Shown: positions 34,638-45,582 of the stretch, piece after piece
Layout of the letters: each line of letters begins with the position of its first letter
Position numbering within the stretch: the stretch's first letter is position 1
Source of the DNA: Chamaecrista fasciculata
Lineage: Eukaryota > Streptophyta > Magnoliopsida > Fabales > Fabaceae
Direction: 5' to 3'
DNA length: 64,000 bases
NCBI GenBank assembly: GCA_003254925.1
Contig: QANZ01013357.1
Coordinates: 41,376 to 105,375, forward strand
The notes under the pieces: generated by a model
Seen by the model: the letters and a program-made list of their open reading frames with translations, nothing else
What the model was told of the DNA's origin: nothing
Database searches by the model: none
Position numbers and translations under genes: made by a program

Positions 34638-37600
34638 TCAATCATGAATGATGAGGAGATTATTCTCATAGCCGTTATTATGAACTATTGGGCGTAGAGG
34701 ATCAATTTTCCATACACCATCAACAATGAATTTGATCTGCATCACAAAAGCAAAAACTATTGAGATTCCTGCTAGCCATATTCTAGTGGACACATTATGA
34801 TCATATGGCTTTAAGATATTAATCAGTGAGTGATTAAGACAACTAACCTCATATTTTCCAGGATACAACTGCAGGTTCACAGAAAAGACACCAGTACTTG
34901 ACTTTTCCATCCTTCTCTGCAATGCGATATCTTCTATTAACAATTCATAAATATGTACATTTTACTTAGTATGCATACATACATACATGTCAAAAAAAAT
35001 CATGACAAAGCAAATAAAACTTTTCACCAGTGTTTGTACAGTTTTTAATAAATTAATAAGTTAGTTTTTGAAACATTACTCTTTTATTTTAGTTCTCTAA
35101 AGGTAAAAGCTTTCAATTTAGTCACTTAAACCACACTATCTCAGATAGAAATGTTCTATAAACAAGTTAAGGTTAAAAAGTCTTCCAAATGGGCTTCTGT
35201 TTCTAAATAGGAGAGTTGACTTTCAACGTTAATAATTCATTTCATTTTTTTCACTCAGACTCAGACCCAAAATTAAGGAGTGGTCTGAGAATAATCAAAA
35301 GTGCAAATTTCGTCGTGAAATCCTGCACAACCAACTTTCTCAAGTTCAAGTGAAGATAAAGAGGTATTATGTATCTTTTACTGCACAATACATGAATACT
35401 TTAAATCTAACTGAAAATATCCACGAAAAGAAGTCAGACCTGGGTGGACCAACCGTCAAATGATCCTGCCAAAAGTACTTCTGAGGCTGCACTAGGCCAA
35501 ACCACACAAGTAGTCCTAAGAAAACTTAAAGCTCTATGAGCATTATCAATCCTCTTCTGCTTCTCTTCAACTATCTTGTTTGCATCCCTGGCAGAATTGA
35601 AGAATGTGATACTGTCAATATCAGGGCAACTAGAGAATCATGACAAGAAATGAAAATGAATAGAACGGCCAATACATTATTGCAAGTGTCATCTTTCCTT
35701 CTAATACCGCCAACTTAGCACGAACTGACCGCAGTGTGTCCCGAGCATTCGAGATCTCGGTTTCCTGGAATTCCCAGGCATCAGAAAGGTTCTGTAGATC
35801 ATCAGAAGAGCTTCTCTGGCCCTATTGAAGAATAAATAGATAAGGAAGGGCTCGAATCAGATAGGCCTATTGAAATTGCAGGTATTCAAATTGACAGAAG
35901 GAAAAAAGATTATTAAGCTTCTTTCATTACCAATATTAGATATGGTCATGATTTTAATTAAGCACGCACAGTTTTATTATAATTACAATAGTTTGGTACT
36001 AATATTCTTTTACAAGGTAACAGCAATTAACATTAATATATCCTTTGATAATTGATCTTGGTTGTGTGAAGTTTTCTACTCTTATTATTATTTCATAAAT
36101 GTCCTTTTCTTCCTTTTAAGAACTGTCTAAAATAAAAATTTAAGACATAAATGAGCTAAACAAACTACAATAAGCCTTCTCAGGGAGAACAAAAGCAAAT
36201 CATGTGCTACTCCCCTAATATTTTTTCTTTCCTTTTTTGTAACCTTATTATTATCTTTTTCCACTTACAGGTTAATCCCCTTAGAAACTGATTGTAAATA
36301 CTCACCGTCTGCATCGCAGCTTCATCTGCTGTCTGCATCACAGCTTCATCTGCTCTAGTCCTCAGCGAGTGAAGAACAGAGGATAGCTCTGACTCCAGAT
36401 GCTGGATGCGGCTTTTTATATCATTGTAATGTGCCTTCCCATCAAACTGTCTGATTTCAAAGGTATCATTTCCTGAAACATCAGTCTTTCCTCCTTTTCG
36501 AATTTCAGTGGGTGTAATTTCAGTATCTGTGTATAGTATCATTATTAAACAAAAAAATCAGTTGATCCTCCTCGCTAAACTACGACACAAACTCAAAAGT
36601 TAGTTAATAAGATTACCCTCAAATTTTGCATATGAAGAACCATTCCTCTGAACAACCCAACTTTTCCACGTCTCCGGCTTATGTGAGTATCCTAAACCAT
36701 CATTACCAGTTAGAGATCTGTGCTGACCAATTTTTCTTTGGAAACCACCAAGAGGACTGTTTGTTGGGCTTTTATCAACGTCAGCTGCTACCTTTATGAC
36801 ATAGGAGATGGCAAAATATTTTAAAATTTCCCTTGAAGAGAGCTATGAGGCCTCTATGATCTATTATAAGCTAATAAACAGCCATAATTTGAAAGACACC
36901 AACAGTCAACCAGCGTTCTGATCTTTCATTTCCACACTAAAACAGCTCATGGATATGTTTATTTAACCAATAAGTATAATTATATAACAGATCGCACGTA
37001 AAAAGTATGGAATTTACATAAATATAATTCCAACCCTAAGTATTCCATAACTCCTGAATTGACAGATAATTAGTACATATTATATGATGTATATGATGAC
37101 AAAGTAAAAAACCACAGTATTAAATTTACTTACTGAATATTCTATAGATCTATGATGACTGTTGTTCTCATCTTCATTATTTCCAAATGAAATACTATCT
37201 TCTTTCTCTTTGGACCCAAGTCCAAAAGAGCTATTTCTTTCTTTCTCCAGACGATTCAATATACCCTCAATACCAGACTCCTCAGCTTCTTTTTCACTGT
37301 TGGACAGAAAACAAAACTTAAACTATTAGTGGAATACATGTCTAATTCATCCATTTAAATCATAACAGCAACAAGGAAAACAAAAAGAACGCCATTGTGA
37401 AATCATATAACAATTCAGATATTGACTGGTCTCTTACTCGTCTTATGTCACAGATATTAAATTAAAGCATGCAGAAGTAAAGAAATGCAAATGTTCCAAA
37501 AGTACCATCAAATACCCTCTTCAGGCCTTTAAAACAATCTTTAAAGATTCATCCATTTGATAAGGAAAAGAAAAAGAATGCCATTGTGGAATCCTATAAC

Positions 37601-38302
37601 AATTCGGATATTGACGATTTCTTACTCCTCTCATGTCCCAGGAAAGAAATTAAAACATGCAGAAGCAAAGAAATACAAATGTTCCAAAGTTAAACCATTC
37701 TTTCTAACTCAGGCGCAAACATTTTACAAGTGGGCAATATAATGGAAATCTCACACTGATCTACCAGACGATATAGCTGGTTGAGAAAAATCGGCTGAAC
37801 CCAGAATTTCATTGTTCTCAATTTTGCTGGAGAAACCCTTTTCATTGACATGCAATTCTCCTAACCTTTCTTCGGCCTCTGCTTCATCCAAATCCCACCC
37901 ATACACAAGCCATCCTCCTCTCTTGATGATAGCATCCACCAAATCCATCCTCCCAGAATCAACCAAATCTTTCTTGGTCGGAAACGATTTTGGGTTCCGT
38001 GAATTCTTCATGAACTCCAGAATCTCCGACTCGAGAGAGAAATCTCCCTCCTCGATATCCCAATCCTTGCACCTCCTCAAGAACCCAGAACAATCCCATG
38101 ACAAACCCTTGTTGTAATAAGAATTATTATTGCCTTTCTTGAAAGAATCCGCCGCGACGATATTGAGAGCCGCGAACTGGCGCATCCTGATGCGTCTTCG
38201 GGAATCAAGGACCAAGAAAACGGAGGGAAAGAGATGGGGGTTCAAATTTGCGAAGGAAAAGTGGGGGAAAAGCACGCAAGCAGAAGAAGTAAGGGAATGC
38301 AT
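34638..38302 (-). CDS. PTST2: PTST2-type plastid starch-granule initiation protein (CBM48)
   Basis: Exons in transcription order: 37755-38302, 37134-37296, 36617-36791, 36306-36526, 35676-35821, 35440-35587, 34848-34916, 34638-34736. Frame is continuous with GT-AG introns; 522 residues, near the 532 or so of Arabidopsis PTST2. The N-terminus is hydrophobic and Ser/Arg-rich (MHSLTSSACVLFPHF), as for a plastid transit peptide. Residues about 300-440 are predicted helical and coiled-coil (HLESELSSVLHSLR, ANKIVEEKQKR). The C-terminal CBM48 starts near 447 with VVWP, then GSFDGW at 459-464, YPGKYEVSC-type strand rebuilt by splicing to YE-IKFIVDG, and ends NNLLIIHD. PTST2 binds malto-oligosaccharides and works with starch synthase 4 in granule initiation. 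PTST3 is the alternative identity; length and the RCC1 neighbour favour PTST2. Confidence 0.88.
37346..37692. repeat. Tandem duplication in PTST2 intron 1
   Basis: About 150 bases (from 'ccattgtgaaatcatataacaa' at 37390) are repeated about 200 bases later ('ccattgtggaatcctataacaa') with point differences. The second copy ends close to the exon 1 donor. Confidence 0.8.
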
Positions 38303-38565
38303 GGTTCAGGCATTTCGTCGAACAGTTTCCAGGCAATAGGAAACAAACCCCGAGAGAGCGCGCGCGAGAGAGAAGAAGAAGGAAAGAATGGAAATGGGTA
38401 AGACCGTAAGAGAGAGAGAGAAAGAGTGAGAGAGAGAGAGAGAGGCTAATCAAGCATTAAGCAAAAGCCACACTGAAAAGTGAGTCAGAAGCAATTAGTT
38501 TTACTGTTTGCTTTTAGCTATTTGCGATTTGCTTTGGCATCTTTCTGAGTTCTGACTTGTGATTT
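38303..38565 (-). promoter_or_regulatory. 5' flank of PTST2 with GA-rich tract
   Basis: Just upstream of the start is a (GA/GAGA)n tract at about 38408-38443, that is CT-rich in the transcript direction. Such tracts are common in plant 5' UTRs. No TATA box was identified with confidence. Confidence 0.5.
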
Positions 38566-38569
38566 AAAG

Positions 38570-39810
38570 TACAAATTTCATCTCATATTTTTTCTCCGTT
38601 TTCAATTTGGTCCCGTGTATTTTTTTTTGCACTTTTGATCTCATCTTTTGGTCAGGTGCATGATTAGTCTCATATCTTTGTTTTATTGCTAATTTGTAGG
38701 GATGATCATGGGTAGAGTATGGATAGGATATTATGATATTAGACCCAGACCTGTATGTGAGCAGGTATCAAAATCAATTTCCATACCCATACCCGTACCC
38801 GGACCTAATTTTTTTTTTTAAAATAAACTACTTTTTGTTAATATGAAATTTATATTCATCTAACTTTTTACATCTATAATTACTAAAAACTAAAAAATAA
38901 ATCATAAATATGAATGCATTAATAAAATATTTCAATATTTATAAAAACTTTAATATTTTTTGAATAAAAAGTGTTACAGTATTATATTTTTTATATATAA
39001 AAATATATTTATTATTACTAATGGGTATATGGATAGGGTACCACCATACTCGATTCCGGACCCATTGAGGATGGATTCGAGTCCAGATCCAAATCCATAG
39101 GGTAAATTTTAGGATTCTCATTGGGTATGAATATTTTGATCATCCTTCCTGATTTGGTTCTATATGTGATATTTCACTATTTTTAAATGTTCGCCTCTTA
39201 TAGACATAGGCACCCATTGACCTGGTCAAATCCATTTCCCCCACAATGGTTGAGCCTTGACTAAGTCAGGGCCATTATCCCCTTAACACCACGTCTCGAA
39301 ATTCGCAAACCCCACGTCTTGGCTTTGTGGGGAGCGTGACTTCGAACATCTCAACTATCTCTCCCCTCAACTCTGCTCTATAAATACTCTATTTTGGTCC
39401 TCAGTAAATGTTAGCTACTCTTTATACTTGAATTACTCTTGCTCTCACGTTAATCTCATCCTAACTTGAGCGTCAGAGTATTATTCATAGGACCCCCTTG
39501 TGAAGTTCTTGCAGGTGTCTACCGATCTTTTGCTCCAACAACCCCCTCGATTTAACTAGGTAAGATTCATGTCAAATTCTCGTTTCTCAATATCTTTTGG
39601 TTAAGTTGCAAAATTAGTCTCATATCTTTACAAAAAGTTTTACCATTAGTCCCACCGGACACGTAGCTATGGGATCAATTTTGCACCTGACCTAAAGATA
39701 TGAGACCAAATCTGCAACAAACAAAGATATGGGATCAAAAATGCAATAAAAAAAATACGAGACTGAATTAAGAATTAAGCAACAGATATGAGACTATATT
39801 TGAATTTTGG
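38570..39810. mobile_element. Nested MULE-like element with inner insertions
   Basis: Outer arms ('caaatttcatctcatatttt' and the right end 'gagactatatttgaattttggcc') match the family at 7771-8176. Inside are a segment with GGATGATCA and TGATCATCC ends (about 38699-39146) and an LTR-like block (39187-39560). The order implies successive insertions. Confidence 0.6.
39187..39560 (+). mobile_element. LTR-like fragment
   Basis: It has a TATA motif (CTATAAATACTC at about 39387) followed by 'acttgagcgtcagagtatta' and 'aggaccccc...tgcaggtgtc'. The block at 51660-52360 contains a related sequence in reverse orientation, so both are copies of one LTR family, perhaps Ty3/gypsy. Exact ends not found. 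Confidence 0.5.
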
Positions 39811-40156
39811 CCTTTATATTTATATTATATTTTCCAGCGTACTCCGTCGGACGCTGGGCGGGGAAAGCAAGACCAATATGAATAACCGAGTATACTGACT
39901 GCATTGAATCATTATTTATTAACTCCCATAACATCAGCCCAAAAAAAAAAACAAAAAAATAGAAACTCCCATAACATATATTTTAATTAATTTTAGGTCA
40001 AAAACTAATGTTTGATTCTTGAACAGTAGGTTCAACTTGAACTTCGTTGTGGGATTATGAGAGAGAAGATGAAGAATGCTGCTTAATTTGGGATTATTTA
40101 AAAGACAGATATTTATAAGATTGTAGTATAAAATCGAAAAGAGATTAATAAATTAA

Positions 40157-40564
40157 GGCTAAAGTGTATTATTGGTCCCATAACTTCGGAAAAGGTCTCA
40201 ATTTGGTCTCATAACTTTTTTTTGTTACAATTTTGGTCCCATGACTTTTGAAAATGTCTCACCTTTAGTCCAAAGTTGATTTCTATCCATTATCTGCCGT
40301 TAAATCCACTTCACCTATATTTGTCACGCATCATTCAATTCAGTATGTCAGATCATCTTTAACGGTAGAAAATGGATGGAAATCAGCTTGGGACCAACGG
40401 TGAGACGTTTTCAGAAGTTATAGGACCAAAATTGCATCAAAAAAGTTATGGGACCAAATTGAGACCTTTGCCAAAGTTGTAAGACCAAAATTGCAACAAA
40501 AAAAAATTATAGAACCAAATTGAGTCATTTGCCAAAATTATGAGACCAGAAGTGCACTTTAGCC
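40157..40564. mobile_element. Intact non-autonomous MULE, 9-bp TSD
   Basis: ATAAATTAA duplications lie at 40148-40156 and 40565-40573. Ends are GGCTAAAGTGTATTATTGGT and complement of GACCAGAAGTGCACTTTAGCC. Arms of roughly 170 bp built of 'ggtcccataacttt' phrases. No ORF. Confidence 0.9.
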
Positions 40565-40660
40565 ATAAATTAATTTAACCTTATTATGATGATGAGTTCA
40601 ACTATGAAAATGTAAGTTCAAGTTCAATTAGATTATCATAGCCTAAATGGATATATATAA

Positions 40661-41706
40661 GCCAAAGTTCTAGTTTGTCTTTTAAGTTTGCTCAAAATTC
40701 TATTTTGGTTCTTTATTCTTTTTTGTTCTGTTTTGGTCCCTCAAGTTCCAAAAACATTCCATCATTAGTCTCTCACCTTTTTTCATCAACTTTTTCCTTT
40801 ACAAAAAAGGAAAAATAGACTTTCATCCCCTAAAAATTTTATTTTTTATATTAAGGTCGTTTTCTTTTTATAATATGATCAAAACGTAAAAAAAAAAAAT
40901 TAAAGTTTTAATCGAATTCACCAAAAACACAACATCATCTTTTTCTTCTTCTCTGTTGTTGTTGCTACGGAGGTCGTCTTCAGCGGCAAACTTTCCAGCA
41001 ACTGTTATCTTCACTGACGGCTTCCCGACGAGATACACGACACCTCCAACGACTGTAGAAACTCCTAGTCCAAGATTTTTTGGTCTTCTGAGTTCAATGG
41101 TGACCTCAATTTTGCAAAAAAAAAAAAGACCGAAAATATAAATTTTAGAGGCAGCAGTGACTCCAACGAACTTAACAAAAAATTACAGTCGCCAGAAAGT
41201 TCGTCGGAGTCGTTACCACCTTTAGAAATCATATTTCTTGTCATTTTTTTTTCGCAAAAACGAGGTCTCCATTGAACTTAGAAGGCCCAAAAACCTTGGG
41301 CAAGGAGTATCATGAGTCGTCGAAGGCACCGTGTATCTCATTAGAATGTTGTTGGAAAATTACACAGTGACTCGAAGTTCGCCGAAAAGTTCAGAGAAAA
41401 AGAAGAAAAGTGAGAGGGAAATGGAGATGGTAGAGGAAGAAGAAGAAGTTGGGCAAATTCGTTTGAAAGATCAATTTTTTTTTAATGTTTTGATTCTATT
41501 ATAAAAAGAAAATGACCTTAATGTAAAAAATAAAATTTTGGGGGGAGGAAAGTCTATTTTTTAACAAAAATGGTGGATAAAAAATGCGGAGGGACTAACA
41601 ATGAAACGCTTCGGAAGCTTGAGAGATCAAAACAGAACGAAGAAAAAATGAGAGACTAAAATGACACTTTAAACAAATTTAAGGACCAAAATAAAATTTT
41701 GTCCGG
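40661..41706. mobile_element. 1-kb foldback element with GC-richer centre
   Basis: Arms 'tattttggttctttattctt' and 'aaggaccaaaataaaattttg' are inverted. The centre (about 40930-41450) is itself an imperfect palindrome holding coding-like sequence (for example 'ccagcaactgttatcttcac' and 'cgaggtctccattgaactta'). Flanks are ATATATATA-like on both sides, so a target duplication cannot be separated from simple repeat. Confidence 0.65.
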
Positions 41707-41709
41707 TAT

Positions 41710-42842
41710 ATATATTTATCCTAAGTAATAGATGCCAAATGTCCCAACCTCTCATTGGATTTGTCAAATATTAAATTTAATTAATTGTGTTCTAGATTTT
41801 TTTTTTTTTGCCTGAATTAATTGTATTATAGATTGACCTTTATATTAATTCATTTGCCTGCCACTACTCTGTCTCCATTCCTTTAATTTGAGTTGTCTAT
41901 AATTTTAAGTACATACTAGAAAAGATCTAGTTTAGAACTAGAGCTTGAAGATTATTAGAATAATTAGTAATATAAATTTAAGCATCGGACATGAATCACA
42001 AAAAATATCTCCTGTGATTCATCTTACAGGAAAGGTATATAATTTTTCTCCCCTAAAATCAGGTAATGACCTTTGGTCAAAACTTAATTCATCAATTAAT
42101 ATATGAAATTAAATTTTTAATTATTATTTTTGAATTAATTAATGTAAATGATTATGATGTTAAATAATATTATATATTGAATAGATATTCATGTTCATAT
42201 TTAAAATGTCGTTCAATATCCTCTATAAATTTGCATTTTCGTTAAAAAAAAGAAGTTATCCTGAATCTTACATCTTCAACTCCTCCTTCTTATAAAAATC
42301 ATCAACCCTCTTTTTAATAATAACTACAGTAAAATAACTGAATTTCTTTAAACAATATTTGAAACGGAGAATTTGTCTATAATTATTAAAGCATTCATCA
42401 CTCCAAATAATCACTTATTGATAAATTTTAATTTTATTCATGATAATAAAAACTATTTGGATTTTGTTATAGAGAGTTAGAACTCTCAAACATTCCACTT
42501 TCTTTTGTGTGTATATTGCTCCTCCTTCCATCATCATATTTGTTTATATATAAAAATAAATAAATTGAATAGAGATATAGGCTCAGAAAAACAGAATGTT
42601 TGATGACTCTTAACATTTTTTTTTCCGGTAACATGATGACTCTAACTTTTGATATCAAAACTCAAATTATTCTCATATTAATATTAATATATTATAATAA
42701 AGAAAAAAGAGAGATGAGGAAAAAGTGAAGGGAGAGAAAAGGTATAAGATTTGAATCTTAACTGAAGATTTTTTTTTTTTTAAAGAAAAACGAAGAAGAA
42801 AGCTGCTCTAGAAAAGATCCTTAAATAAACAAAATTAATCAA
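41710..42842. other. AT-rich intergenic DNA
   Basis: No gene is supported here and no inverted element is recognised. Confidence 0.5.
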
Positions 42843-43329
42843 GGCTTAAAGTGCACTTTTGGTCCCCTAACTTTCACAAAGGTCTCAATTTGGTCTCCTA
42901 ATTTTTTGTTGCAATTTTGGTCCCCTAACTTTTGAAAACGCTCAATTTGGTCCCCTAATTTTTTTGTTGCAATTTTGGTTCTCTAACTTTTAAAAACATC
43001 TCATTGTTGGTCCCAGGTGCACTTTTTCCATCAATTATCTGTCGTTATTGCTGATCTAGCAAGCTGAGTTGGATGATGATGTGACAAATATGAGTGAAGT
43101 GAATTAAAAAAGAACCTTTATGGGGAGACGTTTTCATGACTTGGAAGTGCACTTGGGACCAACGGTGAGACGTTTTCAAATTTTAAGGGACCAAAATTGT
43201 AACAAAAAAGTTAGAGGACCAAATTGGGAAGTTTTCAAAAGTTAAGGGACCAAAATTGTAACAAATAAAGTTAGGGGGACAAAATTGAGATCTTTGTGAA
43301 AGTTAGGGGACCAAAAGTACACTTAAGAC
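42843..43329. mobile_element. Intact non-autonomous MULE, 9-bp TSD
   Basis: ATTAATCAA lies at 42834-42842 and 43330-43338. Ends are GGCTTAAAGTGCACTTTTGG and complement of CCAAAAGTACACTTAAGAC. Same family as 40157-40564 and 27735-28565. Confidence 0.9.
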
Positions 43330-43674
43330 ATTAATCAATAAAAGGAGGAAAGATGTTTTATAGATATATATTACACTTAAATAATCTAAAATGAAGATCT
43401 TAAGTTATGATGGTTATGCTTTGGAAAGTGAGTGATCTACGAGGATGTGATAATTGGTTAAGGGACAGAAAGTGAGGTAAATAGTAATTACGTACACTCG
43501 TTTTAAACGGTAAAATTGCAGAAAAGGACCAAGATTCTCTTTTTATTTCTATTCCAAACTCATCGAAATCCCAAGTAAACTTTCATCGAAAGGAAGTCCA
43601 ATATTCAAAGCTTATTCTTCAAAGGAACATGAAGCACGTCTTTTTTTTTTTCCTTAAAAAAAATCGATGTAGAG

Positions 43675-45195
43675 TTTATAATCATAGTTTGATTATAATC
43701 AAAGTTGATTATTTTTGTAGTGGTGTTTGGATGATTGTTGATTATTTGGTGCGAAATTATTAAAATGGGTATGTAATGATTGTGGTAGGTGGATAAAAAG
43801 TAAGGAAATTGATAAATTGTATAGGGGTATAAATGGAAGAAAAAGTTGGAAAAAGTAAGATGTGATTTGATTATAATAAAAGTGTGTTTGGATGTGATTG
43901 TTGTTTGGAAAAAAATAAAAAATGTTACTGTTTGCCTTGAAAAGCGTGAAATCTTGATTATTTTTGTGTGCAAGTGAGGGGATGATTTTCCAAATCGGTG
44001 CACCGTTTCATTTTTGCCTACGAAATGGTGCACCAAAAAGGACTAAAATGTCTTCTTGTTGCTCGACATTCGGTGCACCAGCGAAGAAATCGGTGCACCG
44101 ATTCGCAGCAGATGAGAGAGAAAGTGTAGCGCTGGCGGACCCGAAATTTTCATTCATTTTGGCCTAATACTCAATTGGTGTATGTGAACAATCGGTGCAC
44201 CAAATACTCAATCGGTTCACCGATTAGGTGGTGTAAATTCCTTATGTGAACAATCGGTGCACCAAATACTGAATCGGTCCACCGATTAGGCGCTGTAAAT
44301 TCCCTATGTGAACAATCGGTGCACCAAATACTTAATCGGTGCACCAAATGTCGGCCTATATAAGCATTTGGCGTCCCATTCATTCATTTTTTTAACCAAC
44401 AAATGAATTAACAATGTTCATAGTTCCCTTTCATACTCTTGCAATCTTCAGCATCCACAATATTCATAGTTCACCAACAAATGAATTAACATTTTAACCC
44501 CAATTCATGTTGGGGTAGAAACGAAAATGAAGTTGAACATAACTTTGAGTTTAGAATTCAGATCTTGGCTTCTTGCTGACTAGTTTCCCCGCTTGTATAT
44601 TCATAGTTCCCAAAACCATAAACTCATTTCTTGTGATCTATGATCTATTTCACATCACCAGCTTCGAAAACCATAAACAGAGCAATTTCACTTTCTTATT
44701 TCACATCACCAGCTTCGAAAACCAAAACCATATGATCTATGATCTATTTCTCAAAATTTCTTGTGATTTCGATTCAAATTCGTTTGATTTCGTTTTCGTT
44801 TTGGTTGTGATTTCAATTTTGGATTCTGAGACTTCGATTTTTGAAGAGGTCGACAGAGGAAAGGAGAGAGTGAGGATGAGGATGAAGATGACGATCTGCA
44901 AAATTTCAATTTCAGTTCTAAATTATTTGGGCAAAATAACATTTTAGCCCAAACACAAAAATGGATATTTACAAACTGACCCAATTTTGAAGTAAATGAC
45001 AATTTTGCCCTTTGTGATTGGGGATTGATTGTATTAGAATATAGGTAATTATAGGTTTATGTATAGGGGTATAAGTGTAATTGAGTGTGTTTGATTATTA
45101 AAAAATCATGATTATAATTGAATCAGGAAAAAAACGTAAACGAACATGTTTATTATGATTATAATCAAAACAGATTATAATCAAAACGGAAACGA
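43675..45195. mobile_element. AT-rich inverted-end element, unclassified
   Basis: The left end contains 'tttgattataatcaaagttg' and the right end 'tgattataatcaaaacag' twice. The interior has a tandem repeat (44181-44366) and a region with possible old coding sequence. It may be a hAT-type non-autonomous element; I cannot confirm ends. Confidence 0.4.
44181..44366. repeat. 62-bp tandem repeat, three copies
   Basis: 'tatgtgaacaatcggtgcac' begins at 44181, 44243 and 44305, a constant 62-base period. Each unit holds CAATCGGTGCACC plus a weaker copy AATCGGTNCACCGATTAGG. Single copies of GGTGCACC occur upstream around 44000-44100. Confidence 0.9.
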
Positions 45196-45255
45196 ACTGG
45201 GCCTAAATAGTTTGGTATAGAGGTAAAGTCTTAATATTTTTAAAATTGTGAGAAT

Positions 45256-45470
45256 GCAGTTAGGAGTATACACAAGATGGTCTGATCGGGCCACACTAAG
45301 CCCAATTGATATTTTTTTAAAACAAAATTCATAAAATTAATTTAAGTCATTTTTTATCTTATATATTTTTAACTACTATATAATAAAAAACTAATTATAT
45401 AATTACTAATTAATGACTAGGCCAGAGCGAGTTCATCGGGCCATCTAGTTTGGTATACATCTCTAAATAT
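45256..45470. mobile_element. Small inverted-end element
   Basis: 'gtatacacaagatggtctgatcggg' type left end is matched by the complement of 'catcgggccatctagtttgg' plus 'tatacatc' on the right. About 215 bp, no ORF. Possibly a hAT MITE. Confidence 0.5.
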
Positions 45471-45582
45471 AATTACTTATGTTGAGAGACTCACCTATTA
45501 TCTAATCAAAGTGTAAGACATAAATTGAGTTTGGATTAGTCGAAGTGAAGCCTCGAAAAGACAATCAAAATTGTGGCTTTAT

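Noticed and set aside
36207..36305. Extension of the PTST2 exon 4 frame to 36207
   Set aside because: The donor GTGAGT at 36305 and the next exon keep the known protein pattern; the extension is intron.
43605..44036. 143-residue minus-strand ORF
   Set aside because: It is Ile/Phe/His-rich translation of AT-rich repeat sequence with no domain character.
44000..44170. CRISPR-like array from repeated GGTGCACC motifs
   Set aside because: Irregular spacing, a plant genome context and a 62-bp tandem array next door fit a satellite-like repeat.
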